From Legionellales bacterium (GTDB lineage Bacteria > Pseudomonadota > Gammaproteobacteria > JAHCLG01), in contig JAHCLG010000011.1 in NCBI GenBank assembly GCA_026125385.1, positions 1 through 64,000 on the forward strand: 64,000 nt of DNA, written 5' to 3'. Positions 18,302-28,995 of the stretch are shown here, piece after piece. Each line of letters opens with the position of its first letter. Within the stretch, counting starts at the first letter, position 1. Under the pieces are notes generated by a model, which was given only the letters and a program-made list of their open reading frames with translations, was not told where the DNA came from and searched no databases. A program made the translations under genes and the position numbers.

Positions 18302-18598
18302 ATGTCAATTGATAACACAACCTTACAGCACATGGCTCATCTTGCACGCCTATCTTTGGATTCTGATGTGGTAGAAAAATATATCGAACAATTCAATAAC
18401 ATTCTGAATTTAGTTTCAGAATTAGATACTATTAACACCGACCATGTGGAACCGATGACACATCCCCTTGATCTTTCCCAACGTCTTCGCGCAGACATCA
18501 TCACCGAATCCGATCAACATGCTACTTTTCTGGCATTAGCACCAGAAATCACCGACAGTTTATTTTTAGTGCCTGAAGTGATTGAAGAAGGAAAATAA
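18302..18598 (+). CDS. gatC: Aspartyl/glutamyl-tRNA amidotransferase subunit C
   Basis: GatC is the small subunit that holds GatA and GatB together. The 98-residue protein has the family pattern [22 protein letters not shown] and the late [21 protein letters not shown] at 18302 follows a GGAG; an in-frame TTG at 18278 is less likely. It is followed one base after its stop by gatA. A complete gatCAB implies that Gln-tRNA and/or Asn-tRNA is made by transamidation in this organism. Confidence 0.95.
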   Translation: MSIDNTTLQHMAHLARLSLDSDVVEKYIEQFNNILNLVSELDTINTDHVEPMTHPLDLSQRLRADIITESDQHATFLALAPEITDSLFLVPEVIEEGK

Positions 18599-18599
18599 T

Positions 18600-20054
18600 A
18601 TGCTCACTCAAACGCTGCGTGAATTAAGCAAGCAGCTTCAACAAAAAAAAATTTCTAGCCTCGAACTCACGAGTGCTTATTTAAATCAAATTGCTGCATT
18701 AAATCCACTGCTGAATGCGTATATCACGGTGTGCGAAGAAACAGCGTTAAATCAAGCCAAAAAAGCAGATGAATTGATTGCCAAACAACAAGCACATCCT
18801 CTGTGTGGAATTCCCGTGGCTCATAAAGATATTTTTTGCACTCAAGACATTAGAACCACCTGTGGTTCTAAAATGCTCGATAATTTTATCGCACCCTACG
18901 ATGCTACTATCATTAAAAATTGCCAAGATGCCGGCTGCGTGATGCTTGGTAAAACCAATATGGATGAATTTGCCATGGGCTCATCCAATGAAAATAGTTA
19001 TTACGGCGCGGTTAAAAACCCTTGGGATTTAACGACTGTCCCCGGTGGCTCTTCTGGAGGTTCTGCTGCAGCGGTAGCCGCCGGTTTATGCGCTGCCGCC
19101 AGTGGCAGTGATACTGGTGGTTCAATTCGTCAACCCGCAGCATTTTGCGGACTCACGGGATTAAAACCTACTTATGGCTTAGTATCGCGTTATGGCATGA
19201 TAGCGTTTGCCTCCAGTTTAGACCAAGCAGGCCCGATGACGCGCAGCGCAGAATGTGCGGCCTTATGGATGAATGTATTAGCCGGTTTTGATCCCAACGA
19301 TTCTACCAGTGTCGAAATTCCAACACCCGATTACACAGCGCAATTAACACATTCTTTAAAAAATAAAACCATCGGATTACCTAAACAATTTTTTAACCCT
19401 AATTTATCTGCAACCCTTAGTCACGTTTTCGACAATGCAATTGCTGAATTCAAAAAAATGGGCGTTAATTTTGTTGAAGTGGATTTACCTCATCATCACG
19501 CCGCAATAGCCGCCTACTACATTATCGCTCCGGCTGAAGCATCTTCTAATTTAGCACGCTATGATGGCGTACGTTATGGCTACCGTTGTAAAAATCCCCG
19601 TAATTTAGACGATCTTTATAAACGCACCCGCAGTGAAGGTTTTGGTGATGAAGTGAAACGCCGAATTATGATTGGTACGTATGCTTTATCAGCGGGATAT
19701 TACGATGCATTTTATTTAAAAGCGCAAAAAATTCGTCGTTTAATCAGCCAAGATTTTGCTAAGGCATTTCAACAGGTCGATTTTATCTTATCACCCACCG
19801 TCGCGAATACCGCATTTAAATTAGGCGAAAAAAAACAAGATCCACTCAGCATGTATTTAGCCGATAACTATGGTATCGGCGTTAATTTAGCCGGCATTCC
19901 CTCGATTGCTTTTCCAGTTGGTTTTTCTGATAACATGCCATTAGGTATGCAATTAATCGGTAATCATTTTAGTGAAACCCTCTTGTTAAATGCCGCTCAT
20001 CAATACCAACAAGTTAGCGATTGGCATTTGCGCACCCCAGATTTAATCAAGTGA
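18600..20054 (+). CDS. gatA: Aspartyl/glutamyl-tRNA amidotransferase subunit A
   Basis: GatA is the amidase that frees ammonia from glutamine for use by GatB. The amidase-signature triad is visible: the Lys in PVAHKDIF, the cis-Ser in [13 protein letters not shown] and the nucleophilic Ser in [13 protein letters not shown]. The 484-residue length is normal. ATG at 18600 is used. It is operonic with gatC and gatB. Confidence 0.97.
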   Translation: MLTQTLRELSKQLQQKKISSLELTSAYLNQIAALNPLLNAYITVCEETALNQAKKADELIAKQQAHPLCGIPVAHKDIFCTQDIRTTCGSKMLDNFIAPYDATIIKNCQDAGCVMLGKTNMDEFAMGSSNENSYYGAVKNPWDLTTVPGGSSGGSAAAVAAGLCAAASGSDTGGSIRQPAAFCGLTGLKPTYGLVSRYGMIAFASSLDQAGPMTRSAECAALWMNVLAGFDPNDSTSVEIPTPDYTAQLTHSLKNKTIGLPKQFFNPNLSATLSHVFDNAIAEFKKMGVNFVEVDLPHHHAAIAAYYIIAPAEASSNLARYDGVRYGYRCKNPRNLDDLYKRTRSEGFGDEVKRRIMIGTYALSAGYYDAFYLKAQKIRRLISQDFAKAFQQVDFILSPTVANTAFKLGEKKQDPLSMYLADNYGIGVNLAGIPSIAFPVGFSDNMPLGMQLIGNHFSETLLLNAAHQYQQVSDWHLRTPDLIK

Positions 20055-20062
20055 GAAAAATC

Positions 20063-21496
20063 ATGGAATACGAAGCAGTTATTGGTTTAGAAATTCACGT
20101 TCAGTTAAATACCCAGAGTAAAATTTTTTCTGGAGCATCCACGCAGTATGGCGCAAAACCCAATCATCAAGCCTGCGCAATTGATTTAGGTTTACCGGGT
20201 GTATTACCGGTTTTAAATCAAGAGGCCGTGCGCAAAGCGATTAAGCTTGGATTAGCCATTCAAGGTGAAATTGCTAAACGTTGTGTTTTTGCCCGTAAAA
20301 ATTATTTTTATCCCGATTTACCCAAGGGGTATCAAATCAGTCAATTGGAATTACCCATTATCAGCCACGGAAAATTACCCATTTATTTAGACGATGGCTC
20401 TGCAAAAATCATTCATATTACGCGTGCGCATTTAGAAGAAGATGCCGGAAAGTCTATTCACCAAGTACGGCCTCATAAAACGGGCATTGATTTAAATCGT
20501 GCTGGCACACCATTAATTGAAGTAGTATCTGAACCTGAATTACACTCTGCCAAAGAAGCCGTTGCTTACATGAAAGCATTACACGCGTTAGTCTGCTATT
20601 TAGATATTTGTGATGGTAATTTACAAGAAGGCTCTTTTCGTTGTGATGCCAATGTTTCGGTGCGTCCCAAAGGCAGCTCTATTTTAGGCACTCGTGCCGA
20701 AATTAAAAATATTAATTCCTTTCGTTTTGTTGAAAAAGCCATTAATTATGAAATTGAGCGGCAAACTGATCTTATTAAACACGGAAGCAAGGTTATTCAA
20801 GAAACGCGACTCTACGATTCAGAATTAAATTGCACGCGTTCCATGCGTGAAAAAGAGCATGCTAACGACTATCGTTATTTCCCCGATCCTGATTTATTAC
20901 CCTTAATCATCGACGAAAAAATTATCGCTGATATTAAAAAAACCATGCCCGAATTACCCGAAATAAAACTGCAACGCTATCAATGTGATTACTCCTTATC
21001 TCAAGAAGATGCAGGATTTTTAATTAGCAATATTCATTTCGCTAATTATTTCGAAACGATTTTAGCCATTAACCCCACACTCCCCGCTAAATTAATCGTA
21101 AATTGGTTAATGGGTGACATGTCTTACTATTTAAATAAACATCAACTTGAATTCACACAATTGCCTTTTCAACCGCAGCAATTTGCCGATTTATTGCTGC
21201 GCATTCATGACGATACCATTTCAGCCAAAGCAGCGAAAATTATTTTTGCTGAATTGAATACTCAGCAATCGATTGACGCTATCATCCGTGAAAAAGGGCT
21301 GGTGCAATTAAACGATAGCAGTGAATTAGAAAAAATGATTGATGAAATTATCCACCAAAATCCCAATCAGGTTGCGCAATATCGCGGAGGTAAAACAAAA
21401 TTATTGGCCTTTTTTGTTGGGCAAGTCATGAAGCTCACCAAAGGCAATGCCAACCCCGATACCGTCAATGCATTACTCTTAAAAAAATTAGGCTAA
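20063..21496 (+). CDS. gatB: Aspartyl/glutamyl-tRNA amidotransferase subunit B
   Basis: GatB activates the misacylated Glu or Asp on the tRNA and transfers ammonia to it. Family motifs are [56 protein letters not shown] and [10 protein letters not shown]. The C-terminal YqeY-like tail (ending [17 protein letters not shown]) is present. ATG at 20063 gives 477 residues; the frame extends upstream into gatA without homology. It ends four bases before sua5. Confidence 0.97.
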   Translation: MEYEAVIGLEIHVQLNTQSKIFSGASTQYGAKPNHQACAIDLGLPGVLPVLNQEAVRKAIKLGLAIQGEIAKRCVFARKNYFYPDLPKGYQISQLELPIISHGKLPIYLDDGSAKIIHITRAHLEEDAGKSIHQVRPHKTGIDLNRAGTPLIEVVSEPELHSAKEAVAYMKALHALVCYLDICDGNLQEGSFRCDANVSVRPKGSSILGTRAEIKNINSFRFVEKAINYEIERQTDLIKHGSKVIQETRLYDSELNCTRSMREKEHANDYRYFPDPDLLPLIIDEKIIADIKKTMPELPEIKLQRYQCDYSLSQEDAGFLISNIHFANYFETILAINPTLPAKLIVNWLMGDMSYYLNKHQLEFTQLPFQPQQFADLLLRIHDDTISAKAAKIIFAELNTQQSIDAIIREKGLVQLNDSSELEKMIDEIIHQNPNQVAQYRGGKTKLLAFFVGQVMKLTKGNANPDTVNALLLKKLG

Positions 21497-21500
21497 GCAC

Positions 21501-22466
21501 ATGAATTTAATAACTCGCGATATTGAACTTGCTGTAAAAGAACTAAAGCAAGGTAATTTAGTGGCGATACCCACTGAAACTGTTTACGGATTAGCCGCCG
21601 ATTTTCGCCAAGAAAATGCCGTGAAAAAAGTATTTGCGTTAAAAAATCGTCCTTTGCATCATCCGTTAATTGTTCATATTGCCAATGCTAGTTTTTTATC
21701 AGCAATTGCTCACTCTATTCCTGATTATGTGGAGCCGTTAATTCACGCCTTTTGGCCAGGTCCATTAACTTTAATTTTGCCCAAAAAATCTTCGGTCAGT
21801 GATCTCATCACCGGTGGACAAGAAAGTGTGGCCGTGCGTTGCCCTAATCATCCATTAACGCAAAGCTTATTAGAAAAATTAAACAGTGCCGTGGTTGCGC
21901 CTTCTGCTAACCCGTTTGGACAATTAAGCCCCACTACCGCTCACCATGTCGATGCGCATTTTCCCGATGCTCATTTAACCATTTTAGATGGCGGTCGTTC
22001 CAGTGTTGGCATTGAATCAACTATCGTCGATGCGCGATTAAAAAATGAATGGCGAATCCTACGTCATGGCATGATTTCAGCAGCGCAAATAGAACACACT
22101 ATCGCGTTGCCTATTGCACTGGAAAAAAATATTACCGTTCGCGCGCCAGGCGTTTTAAAAACGCATTATCAACCGCGCACGCCATTATTCATTTTTAGAA
22201 ATTCCCAAGAATTAGCACAGCTCAAAAAACGTTACGCGGATCAACTCTACGTAATTTCATTTACCTTAACCGAGCCACTGCCTCCCCACATTCAACACTA
22301 CACAATGCCAGCACAACCCAGACCAGCCGCTTACGAATTATATTATCAACTCACTCAAGCCGATAACGCAGGTCTGCGCGCGATTGCGATAGAAATGCCA
22401 CCTTCAGAAAATCAATGGGCTGGAATTTGTGATCGCATTCTCAAAGCCAGCACAGATTGGTCATAA
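21501..22466 (+). CDS. sua5: Threonylcarbamoyl-AMP synthase, Sua5 type
   Basis: The enzyme makes threonylcarbamoyl-AMP for the t6A37 tRNA modification. The YrdC domain fills the first 200 residues, with PTETVYGLAADF, KNRPLHHPLIVHI and FWPGPLTLILPK. A linker APGVLKTHYQPRTPLFIF leads into a C-terminal Sua5 domain, making 321 residues, so it is the long Sua5 form rather than E. coli TsaC (190 residues). It follows gatB directly and is probably co-transcribed. Confidence 0.93.
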   Translation: MNLITRDIELAVKELKQGNLVAIPTETVYGLAADFRQENAVKKVFALKNRPLHHPLIVHIANASFLSAIAHSIPDYVEPLIHAFWPGPLTLILPKKSSVSDLITGGQESVAVRCPNHPLTQSLLEKLNSAVVAPSANPFGQLSPTTAHHVDAHFPDAHLTILDGGRSSVGIESTIVDARLKNEWRILRHGMISAAQIEHTIALPIALEKNITVRAPGVLKTHYQPRTPLFIFRNSQELAQLKKRYADQLYVISFTLTEPLPPHIQHYTMPAQPRPAAYELYYQLTQADNAGLRAIAIEMPPSENQWAGICDRILKASTDWS

Positions 22467-22610
22467 AAATAACTTATACCCTATTTATTCACAGCAAATT
22501 AACACAACTTAAGAGAATGACCATAACAACATAGGGTTAAAATCGCTCATCATTTAACAAGTATCTAATTTACTATCTCACTCAATTGACAGGATGCCAG
22601 GATTAATATT

Positions 22611-23930
22611 ATGCAAAATTTTAACCACTCTTACTCGTCGCGGTTTTTATGGATAATGTGGTTAACCGCCGCCTTATTTTATTTTTACGAATGTCTATTA
22701 CAAGTATCACCCAGCGTAATGGGTCAGAATTTAATGCGAGATTTTCATATTCACGCAGAAGGTTTAGGTTATCTGGCCTCGATTTATTTTTATGCTTATG
22801 CCTTAATGCAAATTCCGGTTGGCATGCTGTTAGATCGTTTTGGTCCACGGCGTTTACTCGGTGTTGCCGCTTTATTGTGTGGTCTGGGTTGTCTTATTTT
22901 TTCTTTGGCGTCTCACATTGCCTCGGCGGCATGTGGACGTTTATTGATTGGCATCGGTTCATCTTTCGCGGCCATTGGTTGTTTAAAAATTGCAGCCATT
23001 TGGTTTCCGGTAAATCGTTTTGCTATTGTGGCGGGTTTAACCGTAATGTTAGGTATGTTAGGTGCGACAGGAGGACAAGCACCTTTAGCATTTTTGGTCG
23101 ATACCTGCGGGTGGCGTGAGACCATGATTGTGCTAGGAATCATTGGCAGTGTCATAGCAGTAGTATTATTCAGCGTTGTTCGCGATGCTTCCACACCTTC
23201 CTTAAAAAAACCTCACGACAGTTTGTGGAAAAATTTACATACTGTCATTAAAAATCAGCATATCCGTTTAGCCACCGTCTACACCGGATTAGTATTTGCA
23301 CCGACACCCGCTCTTGCTGCGTTATGGGGCGTACCCTTTTTAACCACGTGTTATCATTTCACTCGCCCGATAGCGGCCGGTTATATTTCATTAATTTATT
23401 TAGGTGCGGCCATAGGCTCACCTTTATGGAGTTTATTTTCTAATTTATTAGGCCGTCGACGTTTACCTCTGGTTATTGGTGCCAGTGTGAGTTTTGTTAA
23501 CGCGCTAATGATTATTTATTTAACGGCCTCACCGGCATTATTAGGATTAAATTTATTTTTATTTGGTTTTAGTTCTAGTAGTTTTTTATTAGTATTTGCT
23601 ATCGTCCGTGAATTATCGACAGCCAAATCCGCAGCCACTGCCCTTGGCTTTGCCAACATGTCAACGATGTTAGGCACAGCTATTTTACAAGCCGTGATTG
23701 GATATGTGCTCGACAGTTATTGGCAAGGCACCTTGCATCATCACGTGCGCATTTATAGCTTGCATGATTATCAATTTGCGTTGAGTATTATTCCAATTTG
23801 TTTTGGACTTTCATTTTTCTTATTACCCTTTATTCGCGAAACGTTTTGCCAATCGGTGCCTGCTGCGCCGATTATTCATGACGATAAATCGTGTGGTAAT
23901 AAAAAACCTGCGCAACTTATGGCAGGATAA
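22611..23930 (+). CDS. MFS transporter of unknown substrate
   Basis: A 439-residue, 12-helix major facilitator. The first loop carries an MFS motif A variant, GMLLDRFGPRRLLG, and the N-terminal part (YFYECLLQVSPSVMGQNLMRDF) resembles the sugar-acid/organophosphate-like MFS proteins that Legionella and Coxiella carry in several copies. The substrate cannot be inferred. It stands alone, 144 bases after sua5, and its 3' end overlaps the convergent GIY-YIG gene by 55 bases. Confidence 0.85.
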   Translation: MQNFNHSYSSRFLWIMWLTAALFYFYECLLQVSPSVMGQNLMRDFHIHAEGLGYLASIYFYAYALMQIPVGMLLDRFGPRRLLGVAALLCGLGCLIFSLASHIASAACGRLLIGIGSSFAAIGCLKIAAIWFPVNRFAIVAGLTVMLGMLGATGGQAPLAFLVDTCGWRETMIVLGIIGSVIAVVLFSVVRDASTPSLKKPHDSLWKNLHTVIKNQHIRLATVYTGLVFAPTPALAALWGVPFLTTCYHFTRPIAAGYISLIYLGAAIGSPLWSLFSNLLGRRRLPLVIGASVSFVNALMIIYLTASPALLGLNLFLFGFSSSSFLLVFAIVRELSTAKSAATALGFANMSTMLGTAILQAVIGYVLDSYWQGTLHHHVRIYSLHDYQFALSIIPICFGLSFFLLPFIRETFCQSVPAAPIIHDDKSCGNKKPAQLMAG

Positions 23931-24187
23931 TCTGCTCCTAAGATTTTTTTTTCTTGGTGTGATAATTGTTTAATTTGGTATTCTATTTTCTGTGCCAGCG
24001 CACGTGATTCGCCAACGTCCCATACTCTCACCATTTTTAACGGTTTAAATGCCCGCGTAAATTTAGCACCGCGCCCAGAGACGTGCTGTTGCCAACGCCT
24101 CTCGGGGTCGGTGGTGATCCCGGTATAAAAACGATTGTGTTCGCATTCTAGTAGATACACGTAGTAACGCTTTAGCACGGCCTTCAC
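23876..24187 (-). CDS. GIY-YIG endonuclease-domain protein (UPF0213/YhbQ type)
   Basis: The 103-residue protein matches small GIY-YIG proteins: YYVYLLEC (GIY strand) and FYTGITTDPERRWQQHVSGRGAKFTR (YIG strand with the catalytic-type Arg and His), then the late EYQIKQLSHQEKKIL. Family members are predicted nucleases with an unclear role in DNA repair. Its last 18 codons run antisense into the MFS gene, which gives a tail longer than the usual YhbQ. Confidence 0.85.
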   Translation of the reverse strand: MKAVLKRYYVYLLECEHNRFYTGITTDPERRWQQHVSGRGAKFTRAFKPLKMVRVWDVGESRALAQKIEYQIKQLSHQEKKILGADYPAISCAGFLLPHDLSS

Positions 24188-24252
24188 TCTTGTTACAGTA
24201 TAAAAGTTGTTTCTTCTGACATTACAATTTTTGCTTCTACGTTCTCTCTCAG

Positions 24253-24954
24253 TTATGCCGATTTACGAGCTCGCATAAATAAAAACCAGGGGTGCTTGCA
24301 AATATTATCAAACATGGTTTTGTTTGCAATTTCCATTTCAGCCAATGGCTGAGGCTCTAGTAGCTTTTCTATAATAAAGTGATTATCACACAGCGCATTA
24401 ATCAATTCTTCCAAGGTATGATGGTACCATTTGACCTCACCAATATTATCCCAGGTATCTGTTAAGATTTGTTTAGTATAGTAACTCTCCAGATTAAACA
24501 AAAACCCTTCGGCTTGTGGTTGGTGAGTTGAAAATATAAATTGGCCACCGGGTTTTAACACGCGATTCAATTCTGCAAATAAGCTATACCAATTCTCGAT
24601 ATAATGTATAACTAGTGGTGCGACTAAAATATCAAAACTGTTATCGTCTAGATCCAATAAGGGTTTTGATAAATCTGCTTGAATACATCGCGCCTGACTT
24701 TTTACACGTTTTCTTGTAAATGTCACCATCTCTTCACAATTATCGATCGCAGTCACTTTTGCGCCTTGGTTTAAGAGGGTTTCAGTATACCAACCTGAAC
24801 CACATCCTAAGTCGAGAATATTGAGGTTTTCTAAATTCGCTGGTAGTAAAGATAATAGATTGGGTCGTTCGTAGTAGATATGGATTGGTTTTGCATCTAC
24901 GGTTTGTATATATGATTTCGCGATGAGGTCATAGTCTGCTGTCATAATGTTCAC
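24253..24954 (-). CDS. Class I SAM-dependent methyltransferase
   Basis: A 233-residue methyltransferase with motif I LDLGCGSGWYTETLL, an acidic end of strand 2 in VTAIDNCEEMV, motif II/III in FDILVAPLVIHYIENW, and LKPGGQFIFSTH. It belongs to the large Methyltransf_11/25 group, which includes BioC, UbiE and small-molecule enzymes; the substrate cannot be read. Starts at 24954 or 24945 are both possible. It is an isolated gene next to IS debris. Confidence 0.85.
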   Translation of the reverse strand: MNIMTADYDLIAKSYIQTVDAKPIHIYYERPNLLSLLPANLENLNILDLGCGSGWYTETLLNQGAKVTAIDNCEEMVTFTRKRVKSQARCIQADLSKPLLDLDDNSFDILVAPLVIHYIENWYSLFAELNRVLKPGGQFIFSTHQPQAEGFLFNLESYYTKQILTDTWDNIGEVKWYHHTLEELINALCDNHFIIEKLLEPQPLAEMEIANKTMFDNICKHPWFLFMRARKSA

Positions 24955-25010
24955 TTGGTTAGTAATTCTATAATGATGAGTTTACCCAATTCATTTTTTT
25001 TAAACTATAC

Positions 25011-25224
25011 TCACAATTTGACCATGATATAAATCACCTTATTTCGTTCACACCCACGCAACATCCGAACACGACAAAATCCACTATCAGATCTTAATAT
25101 AATCTTAACATCAGGCCATGATTTTCTCAGTCGTGTTGTTATCAACGATAAAATTGCCCACACATGTTTTGCACCATCACTATTACTTAGCCTTAAGTAA
25201 CACACCAGCCTAGCTTTCCTCTCT
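25011..25224 (-). pseudogene. Fragment of an IS1380-family transposase
   Basis: About 70 codons survive, reading RLVCYLRLSNSDGAKHVWAI, then KSWPDVKIILRSDSGFCRVR and RGCERNKVIYI. This matches the DDE region of IS1380-type transposases, including the second catalytic Asp in RSDSGF, in a protein normally over 400 residues long. The frame breaks after VIYI and no start or ends of the element are visible. It is the decayed core of an old insertion. Confidence 0.75.
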
Positions 25225-25325
25225 CAAAAAGTGAAAAACCGCGTTAAATTTATCGCATCAATACTGGACAAATTTTGAACACGATCTATAGTTACAATGA
25301 TAGATAACAATAAGAGGAAAATATC

Positions 25326-25907
25326 ATGCCAAATCCAAATGAAAAAAATAATTCAAACCGTTCTACTTCAAACAGCTCTACTTTTTCTTCCCTAGTAAAT
25401 TTTGTTAGTCCTAACAGTAGCGCTTCCAGCGTTGGGGATGCTTATCAAGCTTTGCCTGATAATGTTCCCATCAGTAATTCAAATACCACGGTTAATACTC
25501 AAGTTTCAGCAAAAGACGAAGCTCAATTGAAGCAAGCTCATTCTTCATCTCACGGTATGAATGGTCAAATAGTTAGTGATGACGAATCTGAGGAGGCTAT
25601 GGAATATCCCTATCAACCCTTACCGGATTACGATGAAGCCACATTGAAAATTTTGCAAGATGCTAAAACAAATATGCGATCATTACGAGAAACCATTGAT
25701 AATTATGCCAAACATAACGGCGGTAAACCTCACCCCAATCGCGACGGATTGTTGGATCAAGTGTATAGCTCTTGGAAAAAATCAATACAGTTAGGCGCAC
25801 TTTCTACCGAACTGCAAGACATTGTTGGTCTTGGCACACACACTCAATTCGAGCAACGACTTAATGAGGAACCCAAACCACAGAAAATACTAACGTTTAA
25901 AAAATAG
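25326..25907 (+). CDS. Ser/Asn-rich orphan protein
   Basis: I do not recognise this 193-residue protein. AAGAGGAAA precedes the ATG. The first 90 residues are rich in Ser, Asn and Thr and look disordered, with an acidic patch SDDESEE. Two related segments stand out: YQALPD (Tyr40) and YQPLPDYDEATL (Tyr96). The last 90 residues are probably helical and end in NEEPKPQKILTFKK. It has no signal peptide and stands alone between IS debris and miaB. Composition and location suggest accessory DNA; an effector role is only a guess. Confidence 0.7.
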   Translation: MPNPNEKNNSNRSTSNSSTFSSLVNFVSPNSSASSVGDAYQALPDNVPISNSNTTVNTQVSAKDEAQLKQAHSSSHGMNGQIVSDDESEEAMEYPYQPLPDYDEATLKILQDAKTNMRSLRETIDNYAKHNGGKPHPNRDGLLDQVYSSWKKSIQLGALSTELQDIVGLGTHTQFEQRLNEEPKPQKILTFKK

Positions 25908-25923
25908 GTCATCTATGCCCAAT

Positions 25924-25956
25924 GCACCTCAAGATACGGTAAGCATCTTGAGGTGC
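25924..25956. terminator. Strong hairpin after the Ser/Asn-rich gene
   Basis: GCACCTCAAGAT (25924-25935) pairs perfectly with ATCTTGAGGTGC (25945-25956) around a 9-base loop. There is no T-run after it on the plus strand, so it may stabilise the mRNA end as much as stop transcription. Nothing else is evident in the gap up to miaB apart from short hairpins. Confidence 0.5.
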
Positions 25957-26116
25957 CACTCAGCGCGATAGGGGTTTCTATCTTGCCAGAAAACATGAAA
26001 CTCATTTTAAAATACCCACTTCGCATCCTTACTCAGTGCTAGAATTCTCTTTCTTTAAGACGGCAAAATCAGTAAACTGTACGCCTTTGAAAAAGGCCAA
26101 TGGAAAGTATGAATTC

Positions 26117-27445
26117 ATGACCACAAAAATATACATTAAAACTCAAGGTTGCCAAATGAATGAATATGACTCGAGCAAAATGCTGGATGTCATGCGAGAA
26201 GCCTATGCGTGTGAACCTACAGATGATCCTGCGCAAGCTGATGTGTTATTACTCAACACCTGCTCTATTCGCGAGAAAGCGCAAGAAAAAGTATTTTCGG
26301 AATTAGGGCGCTGGCGGCATTTAAAAAATAAAAAGCCTGATATGATTATTGGTGTCGGCGGCTGTGTGGCCAGTCAAGAAGGCGATAATATTCTCAAACG
26401 CGCGCCTTATGTGGATGTGGTCTTTGGCCCACAAACCTTGCATCGTTTACCCGAATTAGTGAATCAAGCACGGGGTAATAAAAAAGGTGTCGTTGATATT
26501 AGTTTTCCTGAAATTGAAAAATTCGATAAATTACCTGAGCCTCGCGCGGAAGGTCCAAGTGCCTTTGTCTCGATTATGGAAGGATGCAGCAAATATTGCA
26601 GTTATTGCGTCGTTCCTTATACTCGCGGTGAAGAAATTTCTCGCCCTTTAGACGATGTTATTTACGAAGTAGCGCAACTTGCCGCTCAAGGCGTACGCGA
26701 AATTACTTTTTTAGGTCAAAATGTCAATGATTATCGTGGTGCCACGCATGAAGGCGGTATTGCCGATTTGGCGACCCTAATCCAACTCAGCAGTGCTATC
26801 GATGGCATCGATCGTTTGCGCTTTACCACTTCACATCCGATTGCCTTTTCAGATGCCTTGATTACGGCATACGCCGAAATTCCTGAGCTTGCTAATCATT
26901 TGCATTTACCCGTACAAAGCGGATCGGATCGCATTTTAGCGTTAATGAAACGTAACTATACTGCACTGGAATATAAATCACGTCTGCGCGCGCTGCGTCG
27001 CGTACGTCCGACTATCAGCATTTCCTCGGATTTTATCGTCGGTTTTCCTGGCGAAACCGATGCCGATTTTGCAGCAACCATGAAATTAATTGAAGACGTC
27101 AAATTCGATCATTCTTTCAGCTTTATTTTCAGCCCAAGACCCGGAACACCGGCGGCTGAATTAGATGATCCTATTTCGATGGACGTCAAAAAAGAACGCT
27201 TAGCGCATTTACAATCGGTATTAAAAGCGCAAGCTCAAGCCATTAGTGATAGCATGGTCGGAACTACCCAGAAAATTTTAGTCACCGGAACTTCTCGTAA
27301 AAGTGATCGCGTACTCTCAGGACGCACTGAAAATAATCGCATCGTTAACTTCACGGGACAACCTCGTTTGATAGGTCAGTTTGTTGACGTCAAGATTACC
27401 GAAGCGTTGCCTAACTCATTACGTGGCGAGATGCTCTTAGCCTGA
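26117..27445 (+). CDS. miaB: tRNA methylthiotransferase MiaB
   Basis: MiaB is a radical-SAM enzyme that adds the 2-methylthio group to i6A37 of tRNAs. The N-terminal UPF0004 domain ([42 protein letters not shown]) holds three Cys for the auxiliary cluster, and the radical-SAM motif is [21 protein letters not shown] domain ends the protein. ATG at 26117 fits the homology; the frame's longer upstream part does not. At 442 residues it stops right after the TRAM core, about 25-30 residues short of E. coli MiaB. Confidence 0.96.
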   Translation: MTTKIYIKTQGCQMNEYDSSKMLDVMREAYACEPTDDPAQADVLLLNTCSIREKAQEKVFSELGRWRHLKNKKPDMIIGVGGCVASQEGDNILKRAPYVDVVFGPQTLHRLPELVNQARGNKKGVVDISFPEIEKFDKLPEPRAEGPSAFVSIMEGCSKYCSYCVVPYTRGEEISRPLDDVIYEVAQLAAQGVREITFLGQNVNDYRGATHEGGIADLATLIQLSSAIDGIDRLRFTTSHPIAFSDALITAYAEIPELANHLHLPVQSGSDRILALMKRNYTALEYKSRLRALRRVRPTISISSDFIVGFPGETDADFAATMKLIEDVKFDHSFSFIFSPRPGTPAAELDDPISMDVKKERLAHLQSVLKAQAQAISDSMVGTTQKILVTGTSRKSDRVLSGRTENNRIVNFTGQPRLIGQFVDVKITEALPNSLRGEMLLA

Positions 27446-27543
27446 TGACACGACAATTTTTTCCTACCCAGAAAAACTATTTTACTTAGTTTCGTCTATC
27501 CTTATAATATGAGGTAATGAAATAACGGAGCGAATGACATAAC

Positions 27544-28524
27544 TTGAGTACCATCATCCAATCGAAGAATGTGAGCCTAACCCCAATCGATAACCGCCGC
27601 TTAGCCAGTCTCTGTGGCCAATGCGATGAGCACTTAAGACAATTAGAACGCCAACTTGGCATACAAATCCACAATCGTGGCAATATTTTTCAAATCACCG
27701 GCAGCGAAAGTTCAGTAAAAACAGCCAGCGATATTCTCGTCAAACTGTATAACGAAACTGCCAGCGCAGAAGCGCTAACGCCGGATAAAATTCACTTAAT
27801 TTTGCAAGAATTTAAAACCAGTCCCAAACGTGGTAATGGCAAAACCCCACCCGAAGAAATCACCATTCCCACCAAAAAAGGTTTAGTCAAAGCGCGCAGC
27901 AAAAATCAACGCGCTTATTTACAAAATATCATGAAATACGATATTAATTTTGGCATTGGACCTGCGGGTACGGGTAAAACGTATTTAGCGGTTGCTTGTG
28001 CGATTGACGCCTTAGAACAAGACAGTGTGCGACGTCTCGTCTTGGTTCGACCGGCGGTGGAGGCAGGTGAACGTTTAGGGTTTTTACCCGGCGATTTAGC
28101 CCAAAAAGTCGATCCCTATTTAAAACCACTCTACGATGCACTTTACGAAATGCTGGGAGCTGAAAAAGTCACTAAATTAATGGAACGCCACATCATTGAA
28201 ATTGCTCCGCTGGCTTATATGCGGGGACGTACGTTAAACGATTCCTTCATCATTCTAGACGAAAGCCAAAATACCACGGTAGAACAAATGAAAATGTTTT
28301 TAACGCGTATTGGCTTTGGATCACGAGCCGTGATCACTGGCGATATTAGCCAAATCGATTTACCTCGTGGTGTGCAATCGGGATTAATTCAAGCCATGTC
28401 AATTTTAAATAATATCAAAGGCATTAGCTTTACCCAATTTGCTCCTAGCGATATTGTCCGCCATCCCCTCGTGCAAGATATTGTGCGCGCGTATGATAAA
28501 CACGAAAAAAATGCGGATATGTAA
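27544..28524 (+). CDS. ybeZ: PhoH-like ATPase YbeZ
   Basis: YbeZ is a PhoH-family P-loop ATPase that works with the RNase YbeY in ribosome quality control. It has an N-terminal KH-like region, Walker A GIGPAGTGKTYLA and Walker B SFIILDESQNTT, with RPAVEAGERLGFLPGDL typical of the family. The start is TTG at 27544, since homology (VSLTPIDNRRLASLCG) begins a few codons later and no ATG precedes it; GTG at 27568 is an alternative. It is followed without a gap by ybeY. Confidence 0.93.
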   Translation: MSTIIQSKNVSLTPIDNRRLASLCGQCDEHLRQLERQLGIQIHNRGNIFQITGSESSVKTASDILVKLYNETASAEALTPDKIHLILQEFKTSPKRGNGKTPPEEITIPTKKGLVKARSKNQRAYLQNIMKYDINFGIGPAGTGKTYLAVACAIDALEQDSVRRLVLVRPAVEAGERLGFLPGDLAQKVDPYLKPLYDALYEMLGAEKVTKLMERHIIEIAPLAYMRGRTLNDSFIILDESQNTTVEQMKMFLTRIGFGSRAVITGDISQIDLPRGVQSGLIQAMSILNNIKGISFTQFAPSDIVRHPLVQDIVRAYDKHEKNADM

Positions 28525-28995
28525 ATGTCGATTATTATTGAATTGCAAAATGAGTCTCACGCTTTAGAATTACCCACATTATCGCAACTGCAATTATGGG
28601 TGGATAGGGCTTATCTTTCTCGTTGCGAAAAAGGTGAAGTGTGTATTCGTTTGGTGGATACTCAAGAAATCGCCGCCTTAAATTTTCATTATCGCCATAA
28701 AAACAAACCTACCAACGTCTTATCGTTTCCCGCTGATATTCCACATAACCTTCCTTTCGATACGCCACTGCTGGGAGATTTGATCCTCTGTCCCGCCGTC
28801 ATCGAACACGAAGCAAAAATGCAAGGCAAACCTCTCATTGCGCATTGGTGCCATATAGTGATCCACGGTTGTTTACATTTAATTGGTTATGATCACATTA
28901 AAAAAGCGGATGCCGTTATCATGGAAGGGATTGAAATTGATTGCTTAAAAGAATTAGGATTCCCCAATCCGTATGGAGAAATATCATCGCTATGA
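28525..28995 (+). CDS. ybeY: Endoribonuclease YbeY
   Basis: YbeY is a single-strand-specific metal-dependent RNase needed for 16S rRNA 3' maturation and ribosome quality control. The zinc motif H-x3-H-x5-H is seen in HGCLHLIGYDH, and NVLSFPADIP and LLGDLILCP are family motifs. The length is 156 residues. Its ATG follows the ybeZ stop directly and its end overlaps the ybeX ATG by four bases. Confidence 0.96.
   Translation: MSIIIELQNESHALELPTLSQLQLWVDRAYLSRCEKGEVCIRLVDTQEIAALNFHYRHKNKPTNVLSFPADIPHNLPFDTPLLGDLILCPAVIEHEAKMQGKPLIAHWCHIVIHGCLHLIGYDHIKKADAVIMEGIEIDCLKELGFPNPYGEISSL

Noticed and set aside
22649-23119. 156-residue open frame on the plus strand inside the MFS gene
   Set aside because: It overlaps a clear 12-helix transporter in another frame, is Arg/Cys/Phe-rich and has no family likeness.
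25275-25303. TTGAAC with nearby TACAAT/GATAGA as a promoter of the Ser/Asn-rich gene
   Set aside because: No spacing gives a good -35/-10 pair, so I could not assign a promoter.
25924-25956. Hairpin as an SOS or other regulator site for miaB
   Set aside because: The sequence does not match a LexA box, and a perfect 12-bp stem just after a stop codon is better explained as a transcript-end structure.
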